Assembly: GCA_963971405.1 (NCBI GenBank)
Contig: OZ020492.1
Span: forward strand, 5,766,001-5,830,000
DNA: 64,000 bases
Direction: 5' to 3'
Source of the DNA: Psococerastis gibbosa
Taxonomy: Eukaryota; Arthropoda; Insecta; Psocodea; Psocidae
Part shown: piece after piece, positions 1 to 11,227 of the stretch
Numbering within the stretch: the stretch's first letter is position 1
Layout of the letters: the number at the start of each line of letters is the position of its first letter
The notes under the pieces: generated by a model
Told to the model about the DNA's origin: nothing
Seen by the model: only the letters and a program-made list of their open reading frames with translations
The model's database searches: none
Made by a program: the position numbers and the translations under genes

Positions 1-1873
1 AGAGTCTGCCTCCGGTGTCCTACGTGAAAGCCATAGACGTGTGGATGTCTTCTTGTTCCGTGTTCGTCTTTCTGTCCCTTATGGAGTTCGCCGTGGTCAA
101 CAACTACATGGGCCCGGTGGCAACGAAAGCTATGAAAGGGTTTTCCGATGAAGACTTACGATCAGCCATTGATGAGTACAGGGTAAGATAATGTGGGTTG
201 TGAACAGGGACGGATCCTGCCCTTTGGGGGGGGGGAATTTGTGGGTCAAATAGGAAAAACATATGTAGAATCGAATAAATCACAGGGGCAGCTAGGCAAG
301 GTTCAATGCAAAAAGTAGTCCCATAACGGTGAGGGCTGCAATCCTATAGTATAATAGTGAAATGTCGCAAATCTAAGAAGTTAAATTATATCTAGTGCAA
401 ATTCAAACAAATGGGGGGGGGGACTGCAACCCTCAGCCAAGGCCCAGGTTACGGGCTTGCAAGAAGGCCTGCGTCCATAATAAGCCCATCACTTTTACAT
501 CACTTTTTTCCTTGTCCAGTGACCCCGGTCAAGGTACAATATATTGAAAAAATTTGTTATCCATGTAATCATAACGCTAAAGCTTCCACTTATTGAGCGA
601 TATTAGAGCAGTGGCACTGCAAGATATAATTTCAATTTTTTTTATATTTTAAATAATCAATAATAATAATAATATGCCAATTGGAGCAGCACACAGTTCA
701 ATACCTATCCTCAAATGCAACGCTACTCCTCTTCAAGGACGGATTCAGGGGGGTAGCTGCCCCCCCCCCAAATTTAGTAAATGTATTGTAAGTTAATTTA
801 TTACGCTCTGATTTAATCGATCCCACATATGTTTTTCCTATTTTGGCATAGAACTACCCCCCCCCCCCCGCCCCCCAAATGAGCTGGATCCGTCCTGGCT
901 CCTTGTACTTTTTACATTCTGCAGATAATAGCTGAAATGAAGTAGAAAAAAGACCACCCGGTCGATGGAAGGTAAAATAGTGTAGAATCCTATGGCGGCG
1001 CCCGTCTGAACACCCTAAACTGGGTCACTACTACAAAATGTTTCTTCGAAATTCGAAATTGCCCACAATGGTTACTTTGCTACCTTACCCGAAACCCTCA
1101 CCGAATACCTGAGCAAGGGTCCCTAGATTTTGAAGCAAAAACCTCTCCCTGATTTAAGGCTCAAGAAAATAAGCCTGACCGCAAGCTCCCCGCCTCGCTT
1201 TCTCGGCGGATCCTTTTTTTCACCCATTAACAGAATTTCACGGTACCTTCTATAATTTGTTTTGCGTGTAATAAATCATTGTTTGCATGACAGTTTTATT
1301 TGCAGTTAGAGAAAATCATTGCCATTTGTTGTCTACATGCGATCTTCTCCGTTTTCTTCAGCTTCTTGTTTTTCTCCTTCTACCATTCTGCTTCTTTTTC
1401 TTGTTCTTTTTCTTGTTTTCCGTGTCCGTATGATACTGTAATTTTAATTATTTATTTTCTTGTAATGGGTGCATCGTAAAATAAACGTTTGCCCCCCCCC
1501 CCCTCCCCAGCTGATACTGAAATGAGGCCAGTGCTTAAAACCGAAGTAACAAACTTGTTGTTAAAGTATAAGTAAATGCAATATGTTTTCAACATAATTA
1601 CAAGGGCATGAGGATAAAAAGAGTACTTTCAAACGTTTCGTCAACATCTGCAGTCGACACCTTCAGTGGCGCTACTAAATAATGATATTAATTTTTTTTC
1701 AGGATTTGACTTTGAGAGGCAGGGGACCAGCTCGTGCATCAGTACATACCGTACCACAATACTCAACTTGCTATGGGAAAGAGACAGCGTTGTACATCGA
1801 CAAATTTTCTAGGTTCTTCTTTCCTTTTTCATTTTTCATCTTGAATGTTGTTTATTGGTCGACTTTTTTGTAA
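1..1873 (+). CDS. Cys-loop ligand-gated chloride channel (pHCl/GluCl/HisCl group), 3' part only
   Basis: Two coding exons, 1..182 and 1703..1873, join in phase 0 across a GT-AG intron (donor GTAAGA at 183, acceptor TTTTTTTTCAG ending at 1702). The first exon reads from base 3. It holds the M2-M3 linker ([17 protein letters not shown]), the M3 helix ([16 protein letters not shown]) and the start of the cytoplasmic loop. The second exon holds the end of the loop and M4 ([19 protein letters not shown]), then a TAA stop seven residues after the Tyr-Trp pair. The SYVKAIDVW motif and a C-terminal M4 are hallmarks of arthropod anion-selective pentameric channels of the plasma membrane. The M3-M4 loop is short, under about 70 residues. 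The wording is closest to what I remember of pH-sensitive chloride channels, but I cannot separate these from HisCl or GluCl without alignment. The N-terminal domain, M1 and M2 lie outside the window. Confidence 0.9.
734..898. mobile_element. G-rich foldback MITE (GGACGGATYC ends), complete copy
   Basis: The element begins GGACGGATTCAG and ends CTGGATCCGTCC, so its ends are inverted repeats. Both ends continue into long C or G homopolymers. Its core (GTGGGTC or CGATCCCAC next to CATATGTTTTTCCTA) recurs at about 205-290 (truncated), 5485-5640 (ends GGACGG and CCGTCC) and 7319-7440 (truncated). No clear target duplication was found. The superfamily is unknown. Confidence 0.55.
1635..1666 (-). 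ncRNA. Hammerhead-ribozyme-like hairpin relic
   Basis: Read on the minus strand: CTGA (1666-1663), stem GTCGAC (1658-1653), seven-base loop, stem GTTGAC (1645-1640), then GAAAC (1639-1635). The six pairs include one G-U pair. The same arrangement occurs at 11322-11353, with the stems and GAAAC conserved. It ends 36 nt upstream of the channel's last splice acceptor. The bases after CTGA are not the canonical TGA, so activity is doubtful. Confidence 0.35.
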
Positions 1874-1940
1874 ATTGGCAGTAATGGCAGTACTCATTTA
1901 CCTGTCGTAAAGTGAAAAAGTCTGGTAAAATAGAATTAGA

Positions 1941-1958
1941 AATAAAAAATGTAATAAA
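1941..1958 (+). terminator. Poly(A) signals of the channel gene
   Basis: Two AATAAA hexamers (1941-1946 and 1953-1958) lie 68-85 nt after the channel stop codon, in AT-rich sequence. They would give a 3' UTR of about 100 nt. This is position-based inference with no transcript evidence. Confidence 0.55.
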
Positions 1959-2194
1959 TACACTTCCATTGTAATTAATATTTATTTACTTTTGTTTCTA
2001 TTTTTATTTTCTCCCAGTTTTCCCACTCTACAACTGGTAAAACACCCCTATTAATTAAATAATGTGAAGTTATATGTATGAAACATCGGGTTTCCCACCT
2101 AAGCCAAGTATTTTTAATTTGATAGCAGCCCTTGTTCTAGTAGACTGAATAATATCATGGACGTTTTTTATAAACCTAGACCCACTTATAGGGG

Positions 2195-2395
2195 TCACTT
2201 GTCCAATGCCAACGACCCCATGGATTCCGAACATTATGTATATTGTTTCCGTAAGAATTTTGGGATATTGGCAAGCTGGTATACGTCCCCGATGTCAACC
2301 TAAACGGCTACAAGCGATAATGGACAAGCTGTGGCAAGCTTACCATTGGCGCAGTGTAACAGGTGGAAGCATGACTTAACCAAGTACAGATGCAA
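2195..2395 (+). repeat. Dispersed repeat R, copy 1
   Basis: Similar along about 200 bp to 8695-8915 (same orientation). Shared pieces include CTGGTATACGT, ATGTCAACCTA, TGGACAAGCTG, CAAGCTTACCATTG and CATGACTTAACCAAGTACAG. No terminal repeats, A/B box or tail identify the class. Confidence 0.5.
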
Positions 2396-3038
2396 GTCCT
2401 TGTTCTAGTAACATATCGCTTATATTATAGCTTTATTTACATGGGATGTCATGCCCGTTGTCTCTTATAGTTATCGTTATAACATAACAATTTTAACATA
2501 ACATATTTATATAATTCAGATTCATAAAAAAAATCGAAGTACAAAAGAGCCTATGCTGATTGAGTGATTGGTCGAAATTTGTCATGGCACTTGTCACCTG
2601 TCACCAATCAACTAAAAAAAAAAACACTGGCTTGACGGAAATGTGTCGTTAAGTAAGCAATCATAATTTTTAACTAATTTTCAATTTCCAAAGAATTTTC
2701 TTACTTTCTTTTTGTTATTGTTTTCCTATTTATATGTAGTATAAAGAAAGCTTAGTAATGGTCAACATTTTTGATTCGGACAAAGTCAAACCCGGCACTG
2801 ATTCTCTGTGAATTGCATTGGATAAAAAACAGAAAAAAAAAACATTTCCTGACGTAAGACACACCGCTACTGGATCTATCCTACCAGACGCCACTGTTTA
2901 GGTCTCGTTAAGATTCCAGGTGCGTAAACCTAAAAAGAGTGAGTTCAACTGCAGAAAGAATGGACTGGAGCCTGCATTTCAAAGTAAAAAACTAGTACCA
3001 AGTACCTACCGCTTCGATTGGTTTACGTCAGCCTAGCT

Positions 3039-3463
3039 TCAGTCTCGTATAGAATCTTTCTCCCATTTCACCAAAATTACGCTCTGTTCTATTTTGTTTT
3101 ATTAATAAAAAGTGTCAAACTTAAAGAAAACAGTTGTTATTCGAGTGTAAATTAGTGTTAAAGTGAAAAATTGTGTTAATTGTAGTGATTAATTCAACGT
3201 TCCGTTACTCGTAACCTTGGGTGAAAGTGCGCTATCCTCTAGATCTCATTGTCTGTGACTTTCATCACTAAATGTCCCAAGCACTTAAACAATAGCCTAT
3301 TCGCAGCAAATAGGCTGTTTAGTTAAAAATGTATAGTGAAATTTAGTGAAAAAGTGAAATAAAGTTATGACAAAAGTGATGGCGGTTAGTCGGTCGGCTC
3401 GAAATAGAAAATTAGGTTTTGGATATTTTGTCTTCGTCTTCTTCCTTATAACTTATACCCACG
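3039..3463 (+). CDS. Orphan first exon with a signal-peptide-like N-terminus
   Basis: An ATG at 3367 opens 32 codons that end at a strong splice donor (CACG|GTAAGTG, intron from 3464). The peptide has a basic start (MTKVMAVSRSARNRKLG) and a hydrophobic core (FGYFVFVFFLITY), as in a signal peptide or signal anchor. Upstream lies about 320 nt of AT-rich leader rich in AGTGAAA and GTGTTAA, and an arthropod-type initiator TCAGTC at 3039-3044; I take its A (3041) as the predicted start site. The intron phase is 1. I could not find the partner exon: no + strand open frame downstream with an acceptor obviously continues it, so it may lie beyond the window. The frame stays open past the donor to 3804, but that part looks like intron. 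The product is unknown. Confidence 0.45.
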
Positions 3464-4289
3464 GTAAGTGTTTTTTTATTTTCAATATAAAGTATGATAA
3501 GCCTACTAGTATTGGTCAGTTAATGCATAGTGACGTTGTTGTTTCCCGATATGCTTTCTTGCGCCCGTGTACCGGTACCTGTATTAATTGGCCCATAAAA
3601 GTCTGGCAGGTCCGACTTGTCCATTTTTTCAGGTTTTCAAGGTTTGTAATTCACGCGAGGTGGTTATTAGGGTCGGATCAAGATGTGGGTGCAGGGGGTA
3701 CTTTCTCTCCCGAGGTAAATAATGCATTCAAAATTACTAATGACCTAAACATAATTGAAGCTTCTAGAAGCCAAGGGGGGGCAAATGAATTTTTTCGATT
3801 TTGAAGTTAAGTGCATCTAGCTGCTCTTTATCCTAGAAACCAACCGGAACATTTGGATCTGTCATTTTGACAATACCAAAATTTATAGAAAAGGGGTATA
3901 CCAATTCGTTTTAATTTGAATTACAAAGTTTAGCCACAATTATCTCGAATATAAATTATTTTTGTTGCTTGCACCCTTTGGATTCTAGGCCCTTCAATTG
4001 TTTAATATTTAATATAATTCCTCATATTATTATGTACACTATTATGTAGTTAATTACTTTATTGAAGGGACATTTTTTGAAGTGCCACAGCTGGAAGGTC
4101 GCTCGATAAGAAAAGGCTTGAGCGTGATAATCTCATCACTGTATTAAAGAACCGGTATGAGTGAGCCCGTACATGCTTTCCTATTCCTCCGGATAGGTAC
4201 TGTTATAGTTCTTTGCCAAATAATTGTCCTAGGGGTAAATTTCGCTATAGGTTTACATTTCGAGTTTCCCTATCCCAAAGCACTGAATT

Positions 4290-5245
4290 ACATGATGGAA
4301 CGAGTCCATAGTCAAGCATGGGCAGACCAATATATAATACGATGCAACACAGTAATAGTGGCAGGGTATGCTACGCTAAGTATATTGGGGCAAAACCAAA
4401 CCTTTGCTTGGGAAAGAAACCTGTTCGTTTTGGTTACTCTATTTAACACCTAAAACATACCTGCATGTAGTAAGTAAGGCACTATATACCCGGGTATTGT
4501 CATCCGCCATTTTTTATCCTATATTTTCTGTATGGTAAGTATTGTAATTATTTTTAAGAAATGCAAAAGATTGAAAAAAACGAAAACCCGTTTTATTGTT
4601 TTTTTATTAAACACTACCCTAATTAGTAGGACGTTTTTTAAATAATAATAAATAAACAACGATAAATTTCTAATAATAAATGGGTAAACTCCCAATGCTT
4701 GGCTTATACACCAGACTTATAATGGATAAAAAATGGCGGATGACAATACCTGTCTAATATAGAGCCCTAGTAGTAAGGTAGCATCGATAGAAAGGTTCCG
4801 CAGAGCAAATTGTGTTTTAGTACTTTTTCATGAAAACTGAGTCTTTTAATTTTTTTCCCTCCAGAACCAAACTACCAAAGGGCAAGCGACCTATTGGGTT
4901 TAGTTTGCATTAATAGCGACTACAAAATATGTGAATTTAAAAGAAATCGATTGAGTCGTTTTTGAGAAATAATATTTTTAGCACTTTCTTGTGGTTTTTG
5001 GAAGGGTAAAGCTACCAAAATTGTGTTCCCACAAAATAAAAATAAAAGATCCCGAGGTATTACCTGAAATCCACTGGGTAAAGGTATCACAGACAGACCA
5101 GACCTGCAGACAGACCAGACACACATATAAATCGTAAAACCCTCTTTTTGGGGTTCCTGGGACCTCAAAACGTGTAAATCCACTGAAATCCCGAAACTGA
5201 AAATTTCGTATATCACAAGACTTTCCTTATACTACGTATAAATAG
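4290..5245 (+). repeat. Dispersed repeat T1, copy a (interrupted by a MITE)
   Basis: Aligns by eye with 9480-10140. Shared landmarks are AACACCTAAAACAT, ATCGATAGAAA, TTTAAAAGAAATCGAT, GTTTTTGAGAAATAAT, the GACAGAC-rich tract, TTCCTGGGACC, AAAACGTGTAA and the terminal TTTCCTTATACTACGTATAAAT. Further copies lie at 12596-12790 and 13029-13330 (reverse) and around the piggyBac-like element at 58.8-60.6 kb. Open frames inside (4157-4453, 4920-5216) are not conserved between copies. Class unknown. Confidence 0.6.
4475..4769. mobile_element. hAT-like MITE with 8-bp target duplication
   Basis: The 295-bp element is flanked by identical 8-bp direct repeats, GTAGTAAG at 4467-4474 and 4770-4777. Its ends are imperfect inverted repeats (left TAAGGCACTATA; right, reversed, TAGGGCTCTATA), followed by a perfect 27-bp inverted block (4493-4519 against 4726-4752) containing ATTGTCATCCGCC. 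An 8-bp duplication with YARGG-type ends is characteristic of the hAT superfamily. It splits repeat T1 at a point where the copy near 9.64 kb is continuous. No transposase frame is present. Confidence 0.8.
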
Positions 5246-5484
5246 GAAATATCCAATATATTGCCTCTTATCCGGGGTTACCGGGCATTGAAAAAAGAAA
5301 AAAGTGAGTGCCCTAATTATTTCATTATAAATCACGGAGAGCCCAATATCCCTCTGGTGTGGGGTCGTGTTAGCCCCTATTCCCCGCTGACAGAAAATTG
5401 GATCTGCCTAACTGCTGACCTGTTTTGGTTTCGCCACTCTACTAATGCAGAAGGACATCTTGTCTACCCTTTGGTCAAGAGCAG

Positions 5485-5640
5485 GGACGGTTCCAGCCAA
5501 TTTTGTTGTGGGTCAAAATAGGAATAACATATTTGAATCGATTAAATCCAAGCATAATACAATAATTAACAATAGACTTACCAAATTTGGGGGGGGGCGG
5601 CTACCCCCCTGCCCTGCCCTCTCCCTGTTTCCGCCGTCCA
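5485..5640. mobile_element. G-rich foldback MITE, second complete copy
   Basis: Starts GGGACGGTTCCAGCC and ends near CCGCCGTCC. The interior shares GTGGGTCAAAATAGGAATAACATA-like sequence with the copies near 205 and 734, and it carries a G9 tract followed by a C run. The short open frames starting at 5261 and 5445 cross or flank this repeat and are not coding. Confidence 0.5.
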
Positions 5641-5699
5641 TGGTGGTCAAGACTCAAGAGGTTATTAATGGGCTAATATATTAACTCACCGATCCATAG

Positions 5700-7318
5700 C
5701 GCAGTCACCTTTTCCATTCTTAATAGTAATTCACAGAGTTCCTGGGCTCGACTTTGTCTAGTAGCCTATTTACCTGCCGCCTACCCAGGCGCGGGTGCAA
5801 GAGGGGGCGCCGAGAAATTTCACCGTCCACTAGATGGGTTTTGAACACTGGGTTTTGAACAAAAATTGGCCATTTTGTTAAGAATAAATAAGCTCATTGA
5901 CTATTTAAGTTAATACGTTTCTTTTCACATAAATATTGAGCAATTTACAAATTTTTATTAAGAAAAACCTAAAACTAACGTGGGAATTACAGGATGAGAC
6001 ATTGCATTGAGACCGCATCGCGAATGACCGAGGACAGACTCACAAAGGCGGATCCAGTGGAAAATATGAAGGGTTTTTCTTAAGTTGAAAAGTTAATTTT
6101 TTGGAAAAGTTGAGTTTTTTTTATTTTACTATGTATCTTATGAATTTACTCATTTGGGGGGGGGGGGAGGGGGGTCATGACCACCTGACCCCCCTCGCCA
6201 TTTCAGGCTCAATGGTTTGGGTTCAGCCAAACCCTGCGTCAACATCTGCCTTTTTGCTTCCCTATTTAGGCGTAAAAGGAGACCTCTGTGAGGTCCAAAA
6301 TATCTATTTCAAGATTTCAACTAAATTTCTCGTTGCGAGGTCCCAGGATTTCCAAAAGGTTTTCCTCCTGAGACCCCCTGCCTCTAATTATATGAATCTT
6401 CGTCGGTAAAAACTAAACATTGCTGCTCTCAAAGTGCTTAAGAATACTAATATTTTTAAAAAATTTTAAAAGACTCCCGGACCCACCTTTTTGAAGTGAT
6501 AAGAAATCTAAACTCTACTGCTTGCAAAATGCGTAAAACCCCACTATTATTTATCAATCGTTTTCTCCAGGGGAGCCCCCGGGCCCCCATTTTTCAGCTT
6601 ATGATATGTGTATTGGTTACTTACACTTGGAAGTCGAGTACATAGGCTCTAATTTTACGAAAAAATTCTCAACAACAAAAAAATCTCCCACCCCCTCCGA
6701 AATAAATTTACAAATCCGCGCCTGCGTGTACCCGCCCTGCACGATTTTCCAGCTCTGTCAGGGAATCGGCAGGCTTGAAATAATATGATGAGTAAAGTCA
6801 ACTATTTACACCTCTGTCCTTTGCATGGAGAAATCTACACTTATCTGCGATGATTATATAGAACGGTGAAAGGCATCTAGGCCTGGCTTAGCTGTATGAC
6901 TAGACAATCGTAGTTAATTGCAGAGTATAGGCACTCCGAATAACACTATCGTATATGGAGCCTGGAGCCTAGCCTCTGCACCAGCTGACTGCGTTATGAT
7001 GCTGTTATAAGGGTTTGTTCTAATAAAGTCTGAAAAAGTGTCTTCAGGGATTGGCCCGGACAGTCTGGGACTTTAAGCTCTGTCCGGGGTCCGGTCCGAG
7101 ATTTATATTCTTCGGGGATTTTAAGAAAGTACCTCAGGTTCCTCAGCAGTTGAAAGGATTTTTCAATTATTTATTAGGTAGGACTAAGAAGTTCTTATAG
7201 GTAAAATGTAAACATCGTTTGTTGTAATACTTTACATGAAATTGCTGAATGAAGGCTATTTTCCATCTATATCATAACAAATTTTTTCCCGAGGGAAGCT
7301 CCAGCCCCCCCTCTCAGG
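5700..7318. other. Gene-free stretch with G-rich repeat debris
   Basis: Contains a GGCGGATCCAG start near 6048 followed by a G13-AGGGGGG tract (6156-6175), then CCCC-rich debris through about 6600. The frame starting at 6101 reads through the G tract. The rest shows no splice-flanked coding frame and no RNA gene that I can support. Confidence 0.4.
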
Positions 7319-8092
7319 GACGGATCCAGCCCATTTAGGGGGGGGGGGTAGTTGTGAAGTTGTGGGGTCTAACTAGAAGAAACGTGTGTAGTATCGATTA
7401 AATAAGAGCCTAATAAATTAACTTTCAATAGATTTACAAAAGCTAAAAATTGTTCCCTTAGTCGCACCATACTATCTAGTTTCAGTGGCGTATACAACGG
7501 GGGAGGGATATTCGGGTAGACGGCGGTTTGACTGGTGGAATTCAAATCGTCTCGAATTTCTGCCCGTGGCAAGAAATTGTTAGCTAGAGGTGATCTGGAC
7601 TGCTGCCCCCTCGAAATATTATATATCCGCCACTGGTTCCTCTATAAGTCTATACGGTACATCCGGGACTGGAAGAACTATTGAATCACGATTGTGGGTT
7701 AGTCACCAGAATATTAAAACCCGGTTGGGCAATAGTTCACGTAAGAGTGACTCCAACGCCATTTCCATGTGCAATGGTGTATAAACCCGGACGTATCCGG
7801 CTGGCCATAGAAAAAAAATCTATTGAGGATCTGAGGACAGTTAGAGGGCCCTGCTACTTCTATATTTGGGATGTTGTGGTTTACAACATGCTTGGAAGCC
7901 GCGTTTTCGTCTATGAATGAAGGTCAGGTACCCATTAAGGTGGGTAGGAAAAGTTTCCTTTCCGGCACCAGTTTATTCTCTATGATTGATAGTCAGGTTC
8001 CCATTAAGGTTGGGGGGACTCAGGTCCGGCGGAAATTTTTTCCTCTTTCGTGACCACTGCTCTGTGTTGGCTGTTTTAGTTAGCACCATACC

Positions 8093-8145
8093 TGCTGAAG
8101 AGGTCAATCGGATACATTCATTAAATTGTTTGTATGCGATTAACC
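8093..8145 (+). repeat. SINE family S, 3' fragment
   Basis: CTGAAGAGGTCAATCGGATAC followed by ATTCATTAAATTGTTTG matches the 3' body of the fuller copy at 12119-12265 (opposite strand) and fragments at 10575-10640 and 63764-63812. Confidence 0.6.
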
Positions 8146-8382
8146 TTTAAAAAAAACGAAAAAGAAAAAAAATGTGGGGCATCGTAAGTTCTTCTATAAA
8201 GAGGCAGACCCCTGCCAAAAAAAAACCTTTTTAAAATGTATTGTATATGTAATTTGAAGGGATCCTATGGCAGCCTGCCATCAGTCTATGGGGAGTGATG
8301 TGTGAGAGTGAATGAATGAGTGCCTGATTGGTTGTAATTTATTTTTCTCTCTATTTCTTTTTTTTTTAGGTACAATTTTTTT

Positions 8383-8530
8383 GAAGAAACAGTAGAATCC
8401 GGGTTGATGGGCTGTGGTCGAATTGAAAGTGAAAGTGGAAGTTCACTTTCAATTCGACCACGGCCCATCAGCCCGCATTCTACTGTTTCTTCATTTGACT
8501 CCGGCCGTGAAAGCCTTTGCAGTTACACAA
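8383..8530. mobile_element. Penelope-like palindromic relic
   Basis: Bases 8383-8430 and 8443-8491 are inverted copies (GAAGAAACAGTAGAATCC against its complement, then GGTCGAATTGAAAGTG). They are followed by CCGGCCGTGAAAGCCTTTGC. The same blocks, rearranged and with an inserted ribozyme-like hairpin, occur at 11228-11470. Head-to-head terminal segments of this kind suit Penelope-like retroelements. The assignment is inference because no reverse transcriptase frame is present. Confidence 0.4.
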
Positions 8531-8694
8531 TTTTTTTGTATCCATAATAAATGGTAAACTAAAATAGATAAACTCGTTGAGTATCCCTTTGGGGCTAATA
8601 CTCGCGTAATATAAAGAATTCAATTTTCATTTCATAAGGTTACTTATGCATACCCTTCTATAATTTTAATTTTTTATAATAATGACCCGAAGGC

Positions 8695-8915
8695 ATTTTT
8701 AAGGACTTGACATGACCCTTGTTAGATGCCCAGGACCCCATGTATTTCGGGCATTATTTGTATTGTTTACATATGCATTTTTGGACATTTTCAAACTGGT
8801 ATACGTTCTCTATGTCAACCTACACCGGCTACAAACGATAGTGGACAAGCTGAGACAAGCTTACCATTGACGCAATGCAACAAGCGAATGCATGACTTAA
8901 CCAAGTACAGATAAG
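8695..8915 (+). repeat. Dispersed repeat R, copy 2
   Basis: Same orientation and landmarks as the copy at 2195-2395. The 62-codon frame starting at 8726 lies inside it, is not open in the other copy, and is rejected as a gene. Confidence 0.5.
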
Positions 8916-9002
8916 AGTCAATACCATTCTAATAAATTAATCAAGGTGCCGCTTCTGACTGTAAATACAGCTATACAGATTTAGATAGTGCAACTATCAT
9001 AA

Positions 9003-9390
9003 GGCGCCCATTCCGCCGACCGGCTAGGGCTATTTACAAAGACAGTGACGTAGTAGCAGACATTCAAGACTTAGGCGGGGTTTCCACCGACCTCGCGTTG
9101 CAGAATTGACGGAAATGTATATTTTCCTCTATGCCATAGTTAAAATTGATCAATGATCATACAGTAAAATCACAAACAAACAAACAAACTAAAATTAAAA
9201 AATGGCGTCATGGGATATGTTAAGTGCAAACATTTAAATAGACTTCTATAAAAAGAAAAATTCAAATTTCCGACCGTGTCATTTGCATTCTGCAATGCGA
9301 GGTTGGTGGAAACGCCACCTAAGTCTTGAGTGTCTGCTACCACTTCACCGTTTTTGTAAATAGCCCTAGCCGGTCGGTGGAATGGGCGCC
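9003..9390. mobile_element. PIF/Harbinger-like MITE, copy 1
   Basis: A 388-bp element bounded by long inverted repeats (about 115 bp) beginning GGCGCCCATTCCGCCGACC and flanked by 3-bp target duplications TAA (9000-9002, 9391-9393). A second copy at 57279-57662 is flanked by TTA. A TWA duplication is the signature of PIF/Harbinger elements. The interior (AATTAAAAAATGGCGTCATGG) is shared with the second copy in inverse orientation. It is non-autonomous, with no open frame. Confidence 0.85.
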
Positions 9391-9479
9391 TAAGTAATAA
9401 GATCTATGTCAGCTCACCACTCTAAATATAAAAGAACCGGTCCGAGTTTGGTGAGGTGAGGTAGCCTCAATATATTTAA

Positions 9480-10140
9480 AACACATTACAATACAGTAAT
9501 AATGGCAGGGCAGGCAATGCATTTCAGCGTGAAGTTTCCATCATTTTTTCAAGAAATATTTTTTTTCGCAAAAGCAAATAGGTTTTTGGGAAAGCAAACT
9601 GTCCGGTTTCGTTACTCAACTTAACACCTAAAACATGCCTGAAGGTAGAAATCATCGATAGAAAAGTTTCGCAGAAATATTATTTTTTAGTCATTTTTCA
9701 TTAAAATTAAGTTATTTTTATTTTTTTACCCCCAGAAGCAAACTATCACGGGGTAAGCGACCCCCCGCATATTATCAACATTAAGAACGACTAGAATATA
9801 TGTGAATTTAAAAGAAATCGATGGAGCCGTTTTTGAGAAATAATTTTTTTAGACGTTTTTTTGGAGTTTTTTGAGAATGAAACCCCCCCAAATTGAGTTA
9901 GCCCAATATAAAAAAAAGTTCCGATGTATGATTTTTGTGAACCTACATGCCAAATTTCACTCAAATCCACCGAGTAGTTTGCTCGGAAATCGACGAACAG
10001 ACAGACCGACAGACAGAAATTTCGTAAAACTTTTTTGGGTTCCTGGGACCCCAAAACGTGTAATTCCGTTGAAATCTCGGAATCGAAAATTTTGACCGTC
10101 ACAAAGCTTTCCTTATACTACGTATAAATTGGAAAGCAAT
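9480..10140 (+). repeat. Dispersed repeat T1, copy b (uninterrupted)
   Basis: The most complete T1 copy. It contains a GAAGGTAGAAATCATCGATAG junction equivalent to the MITE insertion site of copy a, the GACAGACAGACCGACAGACAG tract, and the end AAGCTTTCCTTATACTACG followed by TATAAATTGGAAAGCAA. The open frames at 9791-10102 (-) and 9871-10095 (+) overlap one another and the simple-sequence tract, and are not coding. Confidence 0.6.
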
Positions 10141-10356
10141 AATAATAATAATATTGATGTGTAATATATATAATTTGAAAAGTATGTGTTAGATTTAAAG
10201 AACTGGTGGGTTACCATATGTGGATTTAACGCGTCCTAGCCGATAGAAGACCCGCATTTGCATACAAATCCGGTGCTGGTCTCCGACCGCAGAAGATTGG
10301 ATCTGGGAAAAGATGCTATAATCATGTGTGTGGATGTCTATTATACGTACAGTCCA

Positions 10357-10552
10357 GTCAAGGCGGATTTTGCCTCCAATTTAGGGGGGGGGGGGGGTCA
10401 GCGGTCAGGTTCAGTGGATTATTACATTAAAAAACATTATTATTTTTAATTCCCACCGTAAACCCATTGTTATCTAGTGTCAGTTAATTTATTTGGGGGG
10501 GGGGGTTCGGACCCATTGACCCCCCTTCCTAAAATCAGCCCTTGGTCGTAAC
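10357..10552. repeat. G-rich foldback repeat, second type
   Basis: Begins CAAGGCGGATTTTG and ends AAATCAGCCCTTGG, so the ends are approximate inverted repeats. Inside are a G14 tract near 10384 and a G11 tract near 10495, the latter followed by TTCGGACCCATTGACCCCCC. A related end (AAATCCGCCCTTGAG) with a C tract lies at 10968-11025. Confidence 0.45.
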
Positions 10553-10900
10553 TAATTACCTATTAGGTTACTAAGTGAGGCATTGAAGAGGTTTATCGGA
10601 TACATTCATTCATTAAATTATTTGTACGCAATTAACCTTTTAAAATATAAATAAATATAAAAAATAAAAATAAAAATTAGCCTATTATTATTCAGTTTAA
10701 TATTATTATTATTATTGCGCCAGTAAAATCTATGGTGCAGTATAATAATGAAAATAAATAAGTAAAAATAAATAAATGACCATTAACCTAGAAGTCCAAT
10801 AAAATGGAAATCTTAGGAAAAATTGAGTATATTTTAAATTCCTTCACGGTACAATTCTGTTTTACGATAAGTTAAGTAAAATATACAGAACACAATACAC

Positions 10901-10968
10901 AGTAACTATCAACAGAGGTAGTAACAGAGGTAGTAACTATCAACAGAGGTAGTAACTATCAACAGAGG
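10901..10968 (+). repeat. Minisatellite, about 19-bp unit
   Basis: Three copies of AGTAACTATCAACAGAGGT plus one shortened AGTAACAGAGGT, running directly into a foldback-repeat end (GGGTCCGGACCC and a poly-C tract). Confidence 0.7.
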
Positions 10969-11227
10969 GGGTCCGGACCCTCTGACCCCCCCCCCCCCCA
11001 AAAAAAATCCGCCCTTGAGTCAAGGTCTCAGTATAAATCAAGTCAGTAGAACACTGGACTATGATACGGCAGGTCGAGGCTCGAATCTCAATATAAAAGA
11101 ACAATTTTTCCATTGGTCCTGGAGTTAGCAAGCCTCTCACTGGTTGGGGGCGTGTTGCTGACAAGAACATCCCAAATAGAGAGGTATTCCTCTACTAGTT
11201 GTCAGGCCTAGACCTTCATTGGGTAAT

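Larger units (their letters stand above)
183..1702 (+). other. Last intron of the channel gene, with repeat debris
   Basis: This intron of 1520 bp contains a truncated G-rich foldback repeat (about 205-290), a complete one (about 734-898), a poly-C tract near 1493 and, on the minus strand just before the acceptor, a hammerhead-like hairpin (1635-1666). The 61-codon open frame starting at 411 sits across a G tract and has no coding character. Confidence 0.75.
1874..3038. other. Intergenic DNA after the channel gene
   Basis: AT-rich, no exon-like open frame. Bases about 2195-2395 belong to a dispersed repeat that recurs at about 8695-8915. Shared landmarks are a CCCCATG-containing start, TATTGTTT, ATGTCAACCTA and a common end at CATGACTTAACCAAGTACAGAT. 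The remainder shows nothing I can assign. Confidence 0.5.

Noticed and set aside
4157..4453. 98-codon hydrophobic frame
   Set aside because: Its second half overlaps repeat T1, it is not conserved in the other T1 copy, and it has no family similarity.
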